Shown: in pieces, positions 15,350 through 23,169 of the stretch
Position numbering within the stretch: the first letter of the stretch is position 1
Layout of the letters: each line of letters opens with the position of its first letter
The notes under the pieces: generated by a model
What the model saw: the letters and a program-made list of their open reading frames with translations, nothing else
Database searches by the model: none
Told to the model about the DNA's origin: nothing
Position numbers and translations under genes: made by a program
Assembly: GCA_024638905.1 (NCBI GenBank)
Contig: JAHEJH010000008.1
Span: 1 to 23,528, forward strand
DNA length: 23,528 nt
Direction: 5' to 3'
Source: Luminiphilus sp.
GTDB lineage: Bacteria; Pseudomonadota; Gammaproteobacteria; Pseudomonadales; Halieaceae

Positions 15350-15766
15350 CTATTCTGCCGCAGGCGCCACCGTTTCAATATTGAGCTGCCCTGCCAGCCC
15401 CGCGGTACGGTGCACACTGATCTCGGCGTACTCGGGGAGTTGAATCATCTCAAACATGGCTGCGCGGGTGGGGTACATGGCGATCGCTACCTGATCCCAC
15501 AGCTCTTCTACTTCCCCGAGCATCAGCCGCTCCACGTTGGCCCCAAAAATCAGTTTTCCACCTACCTGAGTAATGACCTTGGCGACTTCAGCGGCGTAGA
15601 GCGCGTAAGCCTCTCGCCCCGATAGCGGCGTCTCCCGGCCATCCTCGTACTCGGCACGTTCTTTGAATTTAAGTAAATTCACCATGAAGATCGGCCCCGC
15701 GGCGTCCGGTGCAAGGAACCCCTCGATTTGCTCCGCGGTGGGCGTGACGGCGTTGTGCACTTCCAT
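15350..15766 (-). CDS. DUF1330 family protein
   Basis: This 138-residue protein has the DUF1330 pattern: PIFMVNLLKFKERAEYEDGRE at about 25-45, then SGREAYALYAAEVAKVITQVGGKLIFGANVERLMLGE and WDQVAIAMYPTRAAMFEMIQLPEY. The fold is a ferredoxin-like dimeric alpha-beta barrel; the biochemical role of the family is unknown. The ATG has AGGAG 6-7 bases upstream. It is transcribed away from the haloalkane dehalogenase gene, sharing a 178-base divergent region, and is convergent with the NTF2-like gene. Confidence 0.82.
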   Translation of the reverse strand: MEVHNAVTPTAEQIEGFLAPDAAGPIFMVNLLKFKERAEYEDGRETPLSGREAYALYAAEVAKVITQVGGKLIFGANVERLMLGEVEELWDQVAIAMYPTRAAMFEMIQLPEYAEISVHRTAGLAGQLNIETVAPAAE

Positions 15767-15896
15767 GGGTGGCTCCTGTTCGGTCTTTTCACTGTGATGC
15801 TATTTGTCCAAGCGCTTGATGGCCCGGCCAGCCTGAGGTTTCTCAGCGCTCTATTCAAAAGCAGAGAGCTGGGATGCGATCCCCCCGACATAGTGG

Positions 15897-15913
15897 CATA
15901 ATTTATGTCATAA
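15897..15913. promoter_or_regulatory. Alternating CATAA/TTATG half-sites with extended -10 box before the dehalogenase
   Basis: CATAA (15897-15901), TTATG (15903-15907) and CATAA (15909-15913) alternate in orientation with single T spacers, so each neighbouring pair is a perfect inverted repeat. TGG-CATAAT (15894-15902) also reads as an extended -10 promoter element for the gene at 15945. A regulator bound here would block that promoter. No good -35 box is seen. Confidence 0.45.
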
Positions 15914-15944
15914 CTTAAGCGATGACCTCAGGCGGCTCGACACA

Positions 15945-17027
15945 ATGGAAATTCTTCGAACACCCGATAGCCAGTTTCAAAATTTGCCGGACTATCCCTT
16001 TGAGCCGCATTACACCGAGATTGACTCGGGTGATGGCAGCAGCATCAGGATCCATCACATTGATGAGGGCGACCGCGCCGCGCCGATCGTTCTGTGTCTG
16101 CACGGCCAGCCGAGCTGGAGCTATCTATATCGCAAGATGGTGCCGTTATTGACTGCGTCGGGATTGCGGGTGATCGCTCCGGACCTGCCGGGCTACGGCA
16201 AATCAGACAAGCCCGCGGCGCGCGAAGATTACAGCTACCAGCGGCAGGTCGATTGGATGGGCCGCTGGCTCGAGGGCAACGATTTCGGCGACATCACTTT
16301 TTTTGGTCAGGACTGGGGTGGCCTGATTGGCCTGCGGATGGTGGCTGACCACTCCGATCGTTTTGCCCGTGTCGTGGTGGGTAATACTGCGTTGCCTTTG
16401 AACGTCGACCTGGGGCAAGAGATTGTCGACAAAGTCATGGCGTTCCGGCAGGACGGGCAGCGGCTGAGTTTCCGCGATATGGCCTTCGCCTTATCGCGTC
16501 TGGGGGGTGTGGTTGATGAGCCCGACGCCTTCCCTATGGGTTTCGCTCACTGGCAAAAATTCTGCTGGAACACGGCAGACATGCCTGCCGGCTTCCTGAT
16601 GGAGATGATGATCAATCGGCCTGCAACCTGGAAGGTCGCGCCGCGCGTGCTGCTGAATCAGTATCTGGGAACTGCCCTGCGTCCCATCACGCCATTAGGT
16701 CGCGCCTATGAGGCGCCATTCCCCGATGCCTCTTACAAGATGGGCCCGCGCGCCATGCCCAGTCAGGTGCCGACGTTACCCACCGACCCTTCGCTTGAGG
16801 CGCAAAAAAAGGCCTGGGAGTTTTTTCTGCAATTCAACAAGCCGTTTCTCTGCCTGTTTACCGAGGACGACCCGGTGACGAGGGGAGCGGAGAGGAGCTT
16901 TATCGGGCGTGTGCCCGGCACGACAGGGCTGCCCCATCAGATCTTTCCGCGCGGGGGCCACTTCCTGCAGGAGTCTCGTCACCGCGAGCTGAGCGCGGCG
17001 ATCAGTGAGTTGATCAGCTCGACCTAG
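15945..17027 (+). CDS. Haloalkane dehalogenase-family alpha/beta hydrolase
   Basis: This 360-residue protein matches subfamily I haloalkane dehalogenases (DhlA-like) from its first residues (EILRTPDSQFQNLPDYPF). LHGQPSWSYLYRKM at 52-65 gives the oxyanion/halide region. GQDWGG at 121-126 holds the nucleophile Asp123 with the halide-binding Trp124 next to it. The acid is likely Asp308 or Asp309 in TEDDPVTRG, and His339 is in GGHFLQE. Such enzymes replace a halogen by hydroxyl through an aspartyl ester. It is about 50 residues longer than DhlA, with the extra length mostly between residues 150 and 260 (cap domain). That change could alter the substrate or mean another hydrolase activity. An AGGCGG lies 9 bases before the ATG. 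Confidence 0.84.
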   Translation: MEILRTPDSQFQNLPDYPFEPHYTEIDSGDGSSIRIHHIDEGDRAAPIVLCLHGQPSWSYLYRKMVPLLTASGLRVIAPDLPGYGKSDKPAAREDYSYQRQVDWMGRWLEGNDFGDITFFGQDWGGLIGLRMVADHSDRFARVVVGNTALPLNVDLGQEIVDKVMAFRQDGQRLSFRDMAFALSRLGGVVDEPDAFPMGFAHWQKFCWNTADMPAGFLMEMMINRPATWKVAPRVLLNQYLGTALRPITPLGRAYEAPFPDASYKMGPRAMPSQVPTLPTDPSLEAQKKAWEFFLQFNKPFLCLFTEDDPVTRGAERSFIGRVPGTTGLPHQIFPRGGHFLQESRHRELSAAISELISST

Positions 17028-17037
17028 GCGACCGACG

Positions 17038-18099
17038 TCAGAGCACGGTCACGCCCCGAAGGGGGTCGTCTCCGCTGATCAGGTTGTGAAAAGCCTCCGC
17101 CAGTCGTTCGCTCTCGCGAACACAGATCTCCCAATACGCGACCCGCTCTGCGGGTGCCATCACGCGAAAGTCGCTACGGTCGGGAATCTTGCCGTGTGGC
17201 AGTTGCGCGAGAAACGCCTCGCTCGGACACATCAACACCAGCTGGTCGATCACCGATCGCTGGGGGGTTCGCCAGCGGAGCATCTTGTCGAACCAGCCCG
17301 GTGTCAGCCGGTCGCGAAAGTGCGGGTAAAACACCAAACCCGGTGTCTGGCTGGCCTTGAGCGTAAAGTGGTAATCAATGATGCCGCCGTCCCAAAAAGG
17401 CCCGCCAGAGGCGCCGGGGATGGTGGGTTCGCACTGCATCAAAAAGGGAATGGCGCCGCTTGCCTTGAGCGCCGGGATTAAATTCAGTTCGTTGATGTTT
17501 GTGAGCTGGGTGTTGAACCCATCGGCAAACGGCAGTGAACTCAGCTCGTCATGACAAAAGGCGACCCGATCAAACAACAACCCTAGTCCCCTGCGACTCA
17601 CAGCGTTGGCGAGGGTTGCAGTGAACATGCCCGTACCCAGTTTCCAACCGCTTTCTGCTCGCGCAACGCCCTTGGCTCGTGCGGTGACGATCGCATTGTG
17701 CAGGGTTGGGTGCGCCGCTACCTGGTGCGCACCCTCCGGCCCAAGCGCTTCCCGCAGCATCCGCTCTGCGACCTCGCTTACCTCAATGGGCGAAGGTCTC
17801 GCACAGCTATATTCCTGATACAGGTAGGCTTGTTGTAGTCGTGAAATCGCTGCGCCGGGATCATTGAGGCTCAGACAGGCGTGGCGCCATGTGCCGATCG
17901 AAGACCCCAACAACGTCATCGGTTCGCTTCGCCCCAGCAAAAGCGCTTGACCCAGCACCTTGTCCAGCTCTGAGAGGATGAGCCACTTGGGGCCGCCCGA
18001 CGCGCCAATCAGGGTGCTAAAGGGGGCTGACTGCCAACCCCGCTCGCCGATGGTTTTGGCGGCCTCACTGCCCATGTACACAGAAAGAGCGCTTTGCAT
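17038..18099 (-). CDS. Patatin-like phospholipase
   Basis: This protein has 353 residues from ATG 18099, preceded by GAGG about 9 bases away; a GTG at 18120 is in frame but less likely. Patatin features are in order: the oxyanion glycine stretch IGASGGPKW at 31-39, the serine elbow GSSIG at 65-69 with nucleophile Ser67, ALKASGAIPFL near 210-220, and the catalytic Asp237 in WDGGI. Patatins use a Ser-Asp dyad to cleave acyl chains from lipids. No signal peptide or membrane segment is evident, so it is probably cytoplasmic. Its stop lies 10 bases from that of the dehalogenase (convergent), and it is divergent from the glycerate kinase operon. Confidence 0.85.
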   Translation of the reverse strand: MQSALSVYMGSEAAKTIGERGWQSAPFSTLIGASGGPKWLILSELDKVLGQALLLGRSEPMTLLGSSIGTWRHACLSLNDPGAAISRLQQAYLYQEYSCARPSPIEVSEVAERMLREALGPEGAHQVAAHPTLHNAIVTARAKGVARAESGWKLGTGMFTATLANAVSRRGLGLLFDRVAFCHDELSSLPFADGFNTQLTNINELNLIPALKASGAIPFLMQCEPTIPGASGGPFWDGGIIDYHFTLKASQTPGLVFYPHFRDRLTPGWFDKMLRWRTPQRSVIDQLVLMCPSEAFLAQLPHGKIPDRSDFRVMAPAERVAYWEICVRESERLAEAFHNLISGDDPLRGVTVL

Positions 18100-18168
18100 G
18101 GTTCCTGACCTCTGCCACACCGCACTCGAGGCGCGATTGTTGGCGTTTTGTCCACTTCAGTCTAACGA

Positions 18169-18197
18169 ATTACGGTCATTTGCTCGTTTTTGGTCAA
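18169..18197 (-). promoter_or_regulatory. Sigma-70-like promoter for the patatin gene
   Basis: On the minus strand TTGACC (18197-18192), a 17-bp spacer and CGTAAT (18174-18169) match a -35/-10 pair. The start codon is about 70 bases downstream. The rest of the 267-base divergent gap (18100-18366) holds the inverted repeat listed separately and no further gene. Confidence 0.5.
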
Positions 18198-18303
18198 AAT
18201 AGGCACGGTGCTTGCATTGTTAACGCTTGGGGCGCGATGCGGCGAGACAAATCCGCCGCGTCCCTGCGGGCTGAGGTGCACTTAGCGCGTAAAAAAGGGG
18301 GCG

Positions 18304-18323
18304 CGTTATCAGGACGGATAACG
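18304..18323. promoter_or_regulatory. 7-6-7 inverted repeat upstream of the glucosylglycerate-type operon
   Basis: CGTTATC (18304-18310) and GATAACG (18317-18323) are a perfect 7-bp inverted repeat with a 6-base spacer, 43 bases before the first ATG of the operon (18367). The size and symmetry fit an operator for a dimeric regulator. No clear promoter was found around it. Confidence 0.45.
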
Positions 18324-18366
18324 TGACAATAGGAACACTGGTTTAACAAAGTGGACGGAAAACATT

Positions 18367-19305
18367 ATGGATGATGAACAAAACACCCGTGTGGCACTGC
18401 AAACAGTGCTGGCGAGATTTCTTCAAGAGGCGTCGTTACCAGATAGCGTCGCCTTCAATTTTATGAGGTGGCATGCCGGCGTTACCCGGAGTCTGGCGCA
18501 ACGCGCGAAAACCGCTGAAACCCCGACACTAGTTGGGTTTAGCGGCTGTCAGGGCTCTGGCAAAAGTACGTTGGTGGCACTCATGGCCAGGGTGATGCGC
18601 GAGGTCCATGGTGTCTCCACGGTGGTGCTCTCTCTGGATGATTTTTACCTCACCAAAGCCGCGAGAGCTGCCTTGGGGGAATCGATTCATCCGCTGTTTG
18701 CCACCCGAGGGGTGCCGGGCACCCATGATCTGGCACTCTTGAATGAGGCGATTTCCGCACTGCGCCAATCAGGGCCCGGGGGCGCGGTGCCCCTGCCGGC
18801 ATTCGACAAAGCCCTCGATGATCGCACCGAATTGGTGCATCGGCGCCAAGTGAGTGCGCCTGTGCAGCTGATTTTCCTTGAAGGGTGGTGCGTTGGCCTC
18901 TCGCCTCAGAGTGAGAGCGAGCTGGAGGTGCCGATTAGTCCAATGGAGGCTGAGCAGGATCCGTCACTGATTTGGCGCCGTGAAGTCAATCGGCAGCTCG
19001 CTAACGGATACGCGGAGGTGTTTGGTGAGCTGGATGCGCTCCTGTTACTGCAAGCGCCTAGCTTTGATGCGGTATTTGAGTGGCGTTGGCAACAGGAGCA
19101 GCGTCTGTCCAAGCAATTCCAGAGGGATCACCCCGACAAGCCCGACCCCACCATGAGTCGCTCGGAGGTGACGGACTTCGTCCTGCATTACCAGCGGTTA
19201 ACCGAGCATGCGTTGAAGACGCTCCCTGACCAGGCTGACTTTGTTTGGGAACTGGCGATTGATCGTTCGGTCGAGCGCATGTGGTTGACGGAGGTCGCGG
19301 CATGA
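18367..19305 (+). CDS. P-loop D-glycerate 3-kinase (plant-type GLYK-like)
   Basis: This 312-residue P-loop kinase of the phosphoribulokinase/uridine-kinase class has Walker A GCQGSGKS at 60-67 and VVLSLDDFYLTKAAR at about 86-100. RGVPGTHDLALLNEAI, LPAFDKALDDR and a later IFLEGWCVG complete the pattern of plant-type glycerate kinases. These make 3-phosphoglycerate from D-glycerate and ATP. Context supports this: the next genes would produce and use 3-phosphoglycerate and glycerate. The following phosphatase gene starts in its stop (ATGA at 19302-19305). No strong Shine-Dalgarno is seen before ATG 18367 (GGACGGAAAAC is the best candidate). A related sugar or nucleoside kinase role is the alternative. 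Confidence 0.82.
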   Translation: MDDEQNTRVALQTVLARFLQEASLPDSVAFNFMRWHAGVTRSLAQRAKTAETPTLVGFSGCQGSGKSTLVALMARVMREVHGVSTVVLSLDDFYLTKAARAALGESIHPLFATRGVPGTHDLALLNEAISALRQSGPGGAVPLPAFDKALDDRTELVHRRQVSAPVQLIFLEGWCVGLSPQSESELEVPISPMEAEQDPSLIWRREVNRQLANGYAEVFGELDALLLLQAPSFDAVFEWRWQQEQRLSKQFQRDHPDKPDPTMSRSEVTDFVLHYQRLTEHALKTLPDQADFVWELAIDRSVERMWLTEVAA

Positions 19306-20180
19306 GCAGCGCAGTGATCTACACCGACCTCGATGGCACTTTGCTTGATCATCACACCTACGCTTTCGACGAGGCGCTGGAAACCATCAAAGCACTGAAG
19401 GATCGCGGCATCCCAATTATTCCCTGCACGAGCAAAACGCGCGCAGAGACGGTGAACCTGATGCAGACCATGGGCATCGACGGGCCCATGATCATTGAAA
19501 ACGGGGCGGCGATCTGGGTGCCATTGGGTTGGGGTCTAGAGCGGCCCGAGGGGTCAGACAGTGACGCTCATGCGTGGTGCCATCGCTTTGGCCTATCTCG
19601 CGGCATGATCCGGCGGCAACTCGCGATTCTGAACATCGAGTGGGGCAACCGTTACCAGTCGCTAAGTGATCTGTCCGACAAGCAGGTCGCCGCGGTGACC
19701 GGTTTGGATCTTGAGAGTGCCGCGCGGGCAAAGCGGCGCCAGCACAGCGAGACCCTCGTTTGGTTGGGTACGCCGGCCGACCGCAAGGCGTTCGCTGCTC
19801 AAGTCGAAGCGCTGGATATGCGTTGTGTCGAGGGGGGGCGGTTTGTTCACGTGCTGGCTTCGGGTGGTAAGGCAGAGGCAGTCAGTTGGCTGCATCACAA
19901 GATCCGGAGAGAGCGCCCCGACTTGGAGAGGGCTCGCAGTCTGTCTGCGGGGGATGCCGAGAATGATGTCGAGATGCTTGAAGTCACTGACCTTGCGTTA
20001 TTGGTGCGATCACCCGTGAACGAGCCGCCGACGGTGCGCCGAAGGGGCGGCTTGTTGATCAGTGATATCGCGGGTCCGGCTGGCTGGGCCGAAGGCATGG
20101 AAGCGCTCATTGAGCGAGTGGAAGAGGAGGAAGACCGTGACCGACTTTTATCAAAACGGCACGATCACAACGCTGCATAA
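19302..20180 (+). CDS. HAD-IIB phosphatase, mannosyl-/glucosyl-3-phosphoglycerate phosphatase type
   Basis: This 292-residue protein starts at ATG 19302. Motif I is YTDLDGTLL with Asp9 and Asp11; motif II is PCTSKTR around 40-46; ENGAAIW follows at 65-71. Lys189 is in GGKAEAV, and motif IV is GDAEND at 216-221. The mix of ENGA and GGRFVHVLASGGKAEAV is characteristic of the MpgP family, which removes phosphate from mannosyl- or glucosyl-3-phosphoglycerate. The preceding kinase overlaps it by 4 bases. Its 3' end overlaps the glycosyltransferase gene by 44 bases. Glucosyl rather than mannosyl substrate is inferred from the neighbouring phosphorylase. Confidence 0.86.
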   Translation: MSSAVIYTDLDGTLLDHHTYAFDEALETIKALKDRGIPIIPCTSKTRAETVNLMQTMGIDGPMIIENGAAIWVPLGWGLERPEGSDSDAHAWCHRFGLSRGMIRRQLAILNIEWGNRYQSLSDLSDKQVAAVTGLDLESAARAKRRQHSETLVWLGTPADRKAFAAQVEALDMRCVEGGRFVHVLASGGKAEAVSWLHHKIRRERPDLERARSLSAGDAENDVEMLEVTDLALLVRSPVNEPPTVRRRGGLLISDIAGPAGWAEGMEALIERVEEEEDRDRLLSKRHDHNAA

Positions 20181-21390
20181 CTTGGGGGAGCGATCAACCG
20201 CTGACCTCGAGCAGGACCTTTTGCAGTTCAGTGAGCGCAGGTCATTGGGTTTGATTTTGCCCTCACTGTATTCCGAGATCGACACGCCGGCGCTGCCCGC
20301 CATTATCCAGGAGCTGAAATCGGTGCCCTATCTGTCCCAGATTGTGATCGGGCTCGATCGGGCGACCCAGGATGAATATCAGCACGCACTGAGTTTCTTT
20401 GCCGATCTGCCACAGCACCATCGCGTACTGTGGAACGACGGGCCGCGGCTGAAAGCCATTGATGCGCGGCTGCAGGAGGCGGGGCTCGCGCCGCAGGAGC
20501 TCGGCAAGGGGCGCAACGTCTGGTACTGCATGGGCTACGCATTGGCCACGGGTCGGGCGGAAGCGATCGCGTTGCACGACTGTGACATCCTGACCTACGA
20601 CCGCAGTTTGCTGGCGCGGTTGATCTATCCGGTCGCGCATCCCCTGTTTGGTTACGAGTTCTGCAAGGGCTACTACCCGCGGGTCTCCGAAAATAAAATC
20701 AATGGCAGGGTGTGCAGGCTGTTGGTCACGCCGATGATTAGAGCGCTGAAGCGCATCGTCGGCGAGTCGCCGTACCTCAATTATCTGGACAGCTACCGCT
20801 ACATCCTCGCGGGCGAGTTTGCGTTTCGAAAGCGTCTGCTCGGTGATCTGAGAATTCCTACCGACTGGGGCCTGGAGATCGGCGTGGTCTCGGAGGTCTA
20901 CCGCAGTAACAGCAACAAGCAGATCTGCCAGGTCGACATCGCCGACAACTACGACCACAAGCATCAGGATCTGTCGTTGGATGATCAAAACGCCGGTCTG
21001 TCGCGCATGTCACTCGATATTGCGCGATCGCTTTATCGCAAGCTGGCGATTCAAGGCACGGTGTTCAATCAAGAAACTTTCAGGACATTAAAAGCCACCT
21101 ACTATCGAATGGCCCTCGATTTGATCGAAACCTACCGCAACGACGCGATCATGAATGGCCTGAGTTTTGACATTCACAGGGAAGAAGAGTCGGTCGAGCT
21201 GTTCGCCGAGAATATTCTTGAGGCAGGCGTGCAGTTTTTGGAGCGCTCCTCAGAGGCGCCCTTTATTCCTACGTGGAACCGGGTGTTCAGTGCCATGCCC
21301 GATATATTTGACGAATTGATCGCCGCGGTAGAAGCCGATCACGAGGAATTCTCTGCCGCGCGTGCGTTGCCGAAAGTCGCCCGGGGATGA
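20137..21390 (+). CDS. gpgS: Glucosyl-3-phosphoglycerate synthase-type glycosyltransferase
   Basis: This protein has 417 residues from GTG 20137, set by AGGAGG at 20125-20130 with 6-base spacing, inside the phosphatase gene. A GT-A fold is indicated by GLILPSLYSEID at 38-49, IVIGLDRAT at 69-77, LGKGRNVWYCMGYALATG at 122-139 and the metal-binding DCD at 148-150. Enzymes of this group move glucose (or mannose) from a nucleotide sugar to 3-phosphoglycerate with retention, giving the phosphorylated form of glucosylglycerate. The phosphatase before it and the phosphorylase after it (ATGA overlap at 21387) support this role. Mannosyl transfer is the main alternative. Confidence 0.82.
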   Translation: MTDFYQNGTITTLHNLGERSTADLEQDLLQFSERRSLGLILPSLYSEIDTPALPAIIQELKSVPYLSQIVIGLDRATQDEYQHALSFFADLPQHHRVLWNDGPRLKAIDARLQEAGLAPQELGKGRNVWYCMGYALATGRAEAIALHDCDILTYDRSLLARLIYPVAHPLFGYEFCKGYYPRVSENKINGRVCRLLVTPMIRALKRIVGESPYLNYLDSYRYILAGEFAFRKRLLGDLRIPTDWGLEIGVVSEVYRSNSNKQICQVDIADNYDHKHQDLSLDDQNAGLSRMSLDIARSLYRKLAIQGTVFNQETFRTLKATYYRMALDLIETYRNDAIMNGLSFDIHREEESVELFAENILEAGVQFLERSSEAPFIPTWNRVFSAMPDIFDELIAAVEADHEEFSAARALPKVARG

Positions 21391-23123
21391 TCAATACGTT
21401 ATCCCAGCGGCTGCGCGAGCACCTGGCCGCTGTTTACGGCGATGTCTTCTCAGAGGGTGCGCTGAACGGCTGGGTTGATCGATTACTCGAGGCCGCGCAG
21501 CTGAATGCCGGGCAAGCGCCGCCACCCGCACACCGCAATTTGTGGGATGAGGCCGATGTGGCGGTGATCACCTATGGTGACTCGCTACTCAACGGAGAGG
21601 AGCCGCCGCTCAAGACCCTGCATGGCTTCTTGACACAGCGGCTGGGCGCATTGGTGAGCTGGGTGCACGTGCTGCCCTTCCACCCCTGGACATCAGATGA
21701 TGGCTTTGCGGTGCTCGATTACTCGAGTGTCAATGAGGCGCTCGGCACCTGGTCGGACATCACCCGGTTGGGTGTCGACTATCGGCTGATGGCGGACCTC
21801 GTGCTCAACCACTGCTCGAGTCGGTCGGCCTGGTTTGAGAACTTTCGCAAGGGTGAGTCTCCGGGCGATGATTACTTCTTCGCCCCGGATGAGACCTTCG
21901 ATACCAGTCATGTAGTCAGGCCCCGGACCTCGCCGCTCCTGAACGTTGTGGCCACAGAGCAGGGCGAGCGGGCCGTGTGGTGCACCTTCAGTCCCGATCA
22001 GGTGGATTTCAATTTCGCGAACCCGGCGGTGGTCGTGGAGTTCGTCAGCATCATTCGCGAGTTACTCGATGCCGGCGTGCGGGTGTTCAGGCTCGATGCC
22101 GTGGCGTTTCTTTGGAAGGAGAGCGGTACCACCTGCATGAATCTGCCCCAGACGCATGAACTGATCAGACTGTTTCGCCTGGTCATCGAGTGCGCTCAGC
22201 CCGACGCCATCGTCATCACCGAGACCAACGTTCCCAATCGCGAGAACCTGTCCTACTTTGGCAACGCCAATGAGGCGCACGGCATTTACAACTTCTCCCT
22301 GCCACCGCTGTTGGTGCACGCGCTGGTCACCGGCACCAGCCGCTACCTGTCGACCTGGATGATGAGCATGCCGCCGGCACAGGACGGCACCCTCTATTTC
22401 AATTTCATTGCTTCGCATGATGGCATCGGGCTGCGCCCGGTGGAGGGCCTGCTGGAGCAGGCCGAGGTCGATGAGCTTTTGGCCACCATGGAGCAGTTCG
22501 GGGGTCGTGTTTCGTGGCGGCAGGCCGCCGGCAGTGAAGCCAAACCCTATGAGATCAACATTGCGCTGCGAGACGCGCTCCAGGGCACCACCCAGGGCAA
22601 GGACGAGTGGGGGCTCGAGCGCTTCCTGTGTGCGCACGCCATCATGCTGGGGCTCGAGGGCGTGCCCGCTTTTTATATCCACTCCCTGCTGGGTACCCGT
22701 AATGACCTCGAGCGTCTGGCGCACACCAGCCACAACCGATCCATCAACCGGCATCAGTGGGAGCTGGGCGCGTTGTCGAACTCGCTGGATTGCAACGCGT
22801 CGGACCATCACGCCGTCTTTGAGGCGTTGAAGCACCTCATTGCCCTGCGCAAGGCGCAGCCCGCATTCCACCCCAACGCGACCCAATTTACTCTGCACTT
22901 GGGTGATGCGCTGTTCGGATTCTGGCGACAATCACTCGATAGGCACCAGAGCCTGTTCTGTGTGCACAACCTCACCCATGAAGAGCAGGTGCTGCCGCTG
23001 AGCCGCCTGAATCTCGTCGTGAATCATCGTTGGCGGGAGCTCATTTCCGGGGCGTCCGTTGAGGAAGGATTACCCGAGTGGACCCTGGCTCCCTACCAAA
23101 CGCTCTGGATCACCAACGGCTGA
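21387..23123 (+). CDS. GH13 subfamily 18 sugar phosphorylase, probable glucosylglycerate phosphorylase
   Basis: This 578-residue protein is a sucrose-phosphorylase-type GH13 enzyme. Conserved regions are SDDGFAVLDYSSVNEALG at 103-120, MADLVLNHCSS at 135-145, VFRLDAVAF at 233-241 with nucleophile Asp237, VITETNVPN with acid/base Glu279, and FIASHDGIGLRP with Asp345. KPYEINIALRDAL downstream is also typical. Relatives use phosphate to split sucrose, sucrose-6-phosphate or glucosylglycerate, releasing glucose-1-phosphate. A glycerate kinase, GpgS and GpgP homologues in the same operon point to glucosylglycerate. The start overlaps the glycosyltransferase stop by 4 bases. No signal peptide is present, so it is cytoplasmic. 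Confidence 0.85.
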   Translation: MINTLSQRLREHLAAVYGDVFSEGALNGWVDRLLEAAQLNAGQAPPPAHRNLWDEADVAVITYGDSLLNGEEPPLKTLHGFLTQRLGALVSWVHVLPFHPWTSDDGFAVLDYSSVNEALGTWSDITRLGVDYRLMADLVLNHCSSRSAWFENFRKGESPGDDYFFAPDETFDTSHVVRPRTSPLLNVVATEQGERAVWCTFSPDQVDFNFANPAVVVEFVSIIRELLDAGVRVFRLDAVAFLWKESGTTCMNLPQTHELIRLFRLVIECAQPDAIVITETNVPNRENLSYFGNANEAHGIYNFSLPPLLVHALVTGTSRYLSTWMMSMPPAQDGTLYFNFIASHDGIGLRPVEGLLEQAEVDELLATMEQFGGRVSWRQAAGSEAKPYEINIALRDALQGTTQGKDEWGLERFLCAHAIMLGLEGVPAFYIHSLLGTRNDLERLAHTSHNRSINRHQWELGALSNSLDCNASDHHAVFEALKHLIALRKAQPAFHPNATQFTLHLGDALFGFWRQSLDRHQSLFCVHNLTHEEQVLPLSRLNLVVNHRWRELISGASVEEGLPEWTLAPYQTLWITNG

Positions 23124-23143
23124 CATCCGGAGCTTGAATCGGC

Positions 23144-23156
23144 CACGGCAACCGTG
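23144..23156 (+). terminator. Small hairpin after the phosphorylase gene
   Basis: CACGG, loop CAA and CCGTG form a 5-bp stem 20 bases after the operon stop. No T-run follows, so it is at best a weak or factor-dependent end, and the next gene could still be read through. Confidence 0.25.
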
Positions 23157-23169
23157 TCAGCCTGTTCCC

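Noticed and set aside
20263..20988. Long antisense open frame (241 codons) opposite the glycosyltransferase gene
   Set aside because: It lies wholly within a gene with clear motifs, has an unlikely composition and no ribosome site; it is a by-product of GC-rich codon use.
22062..22931. Long antisense open frame (289 codons) opposite the phosphorylase gene
   Set aside because: It mirrors the GH13 gene, whose catalytic motifs are intact; it has no recognisable protein features.
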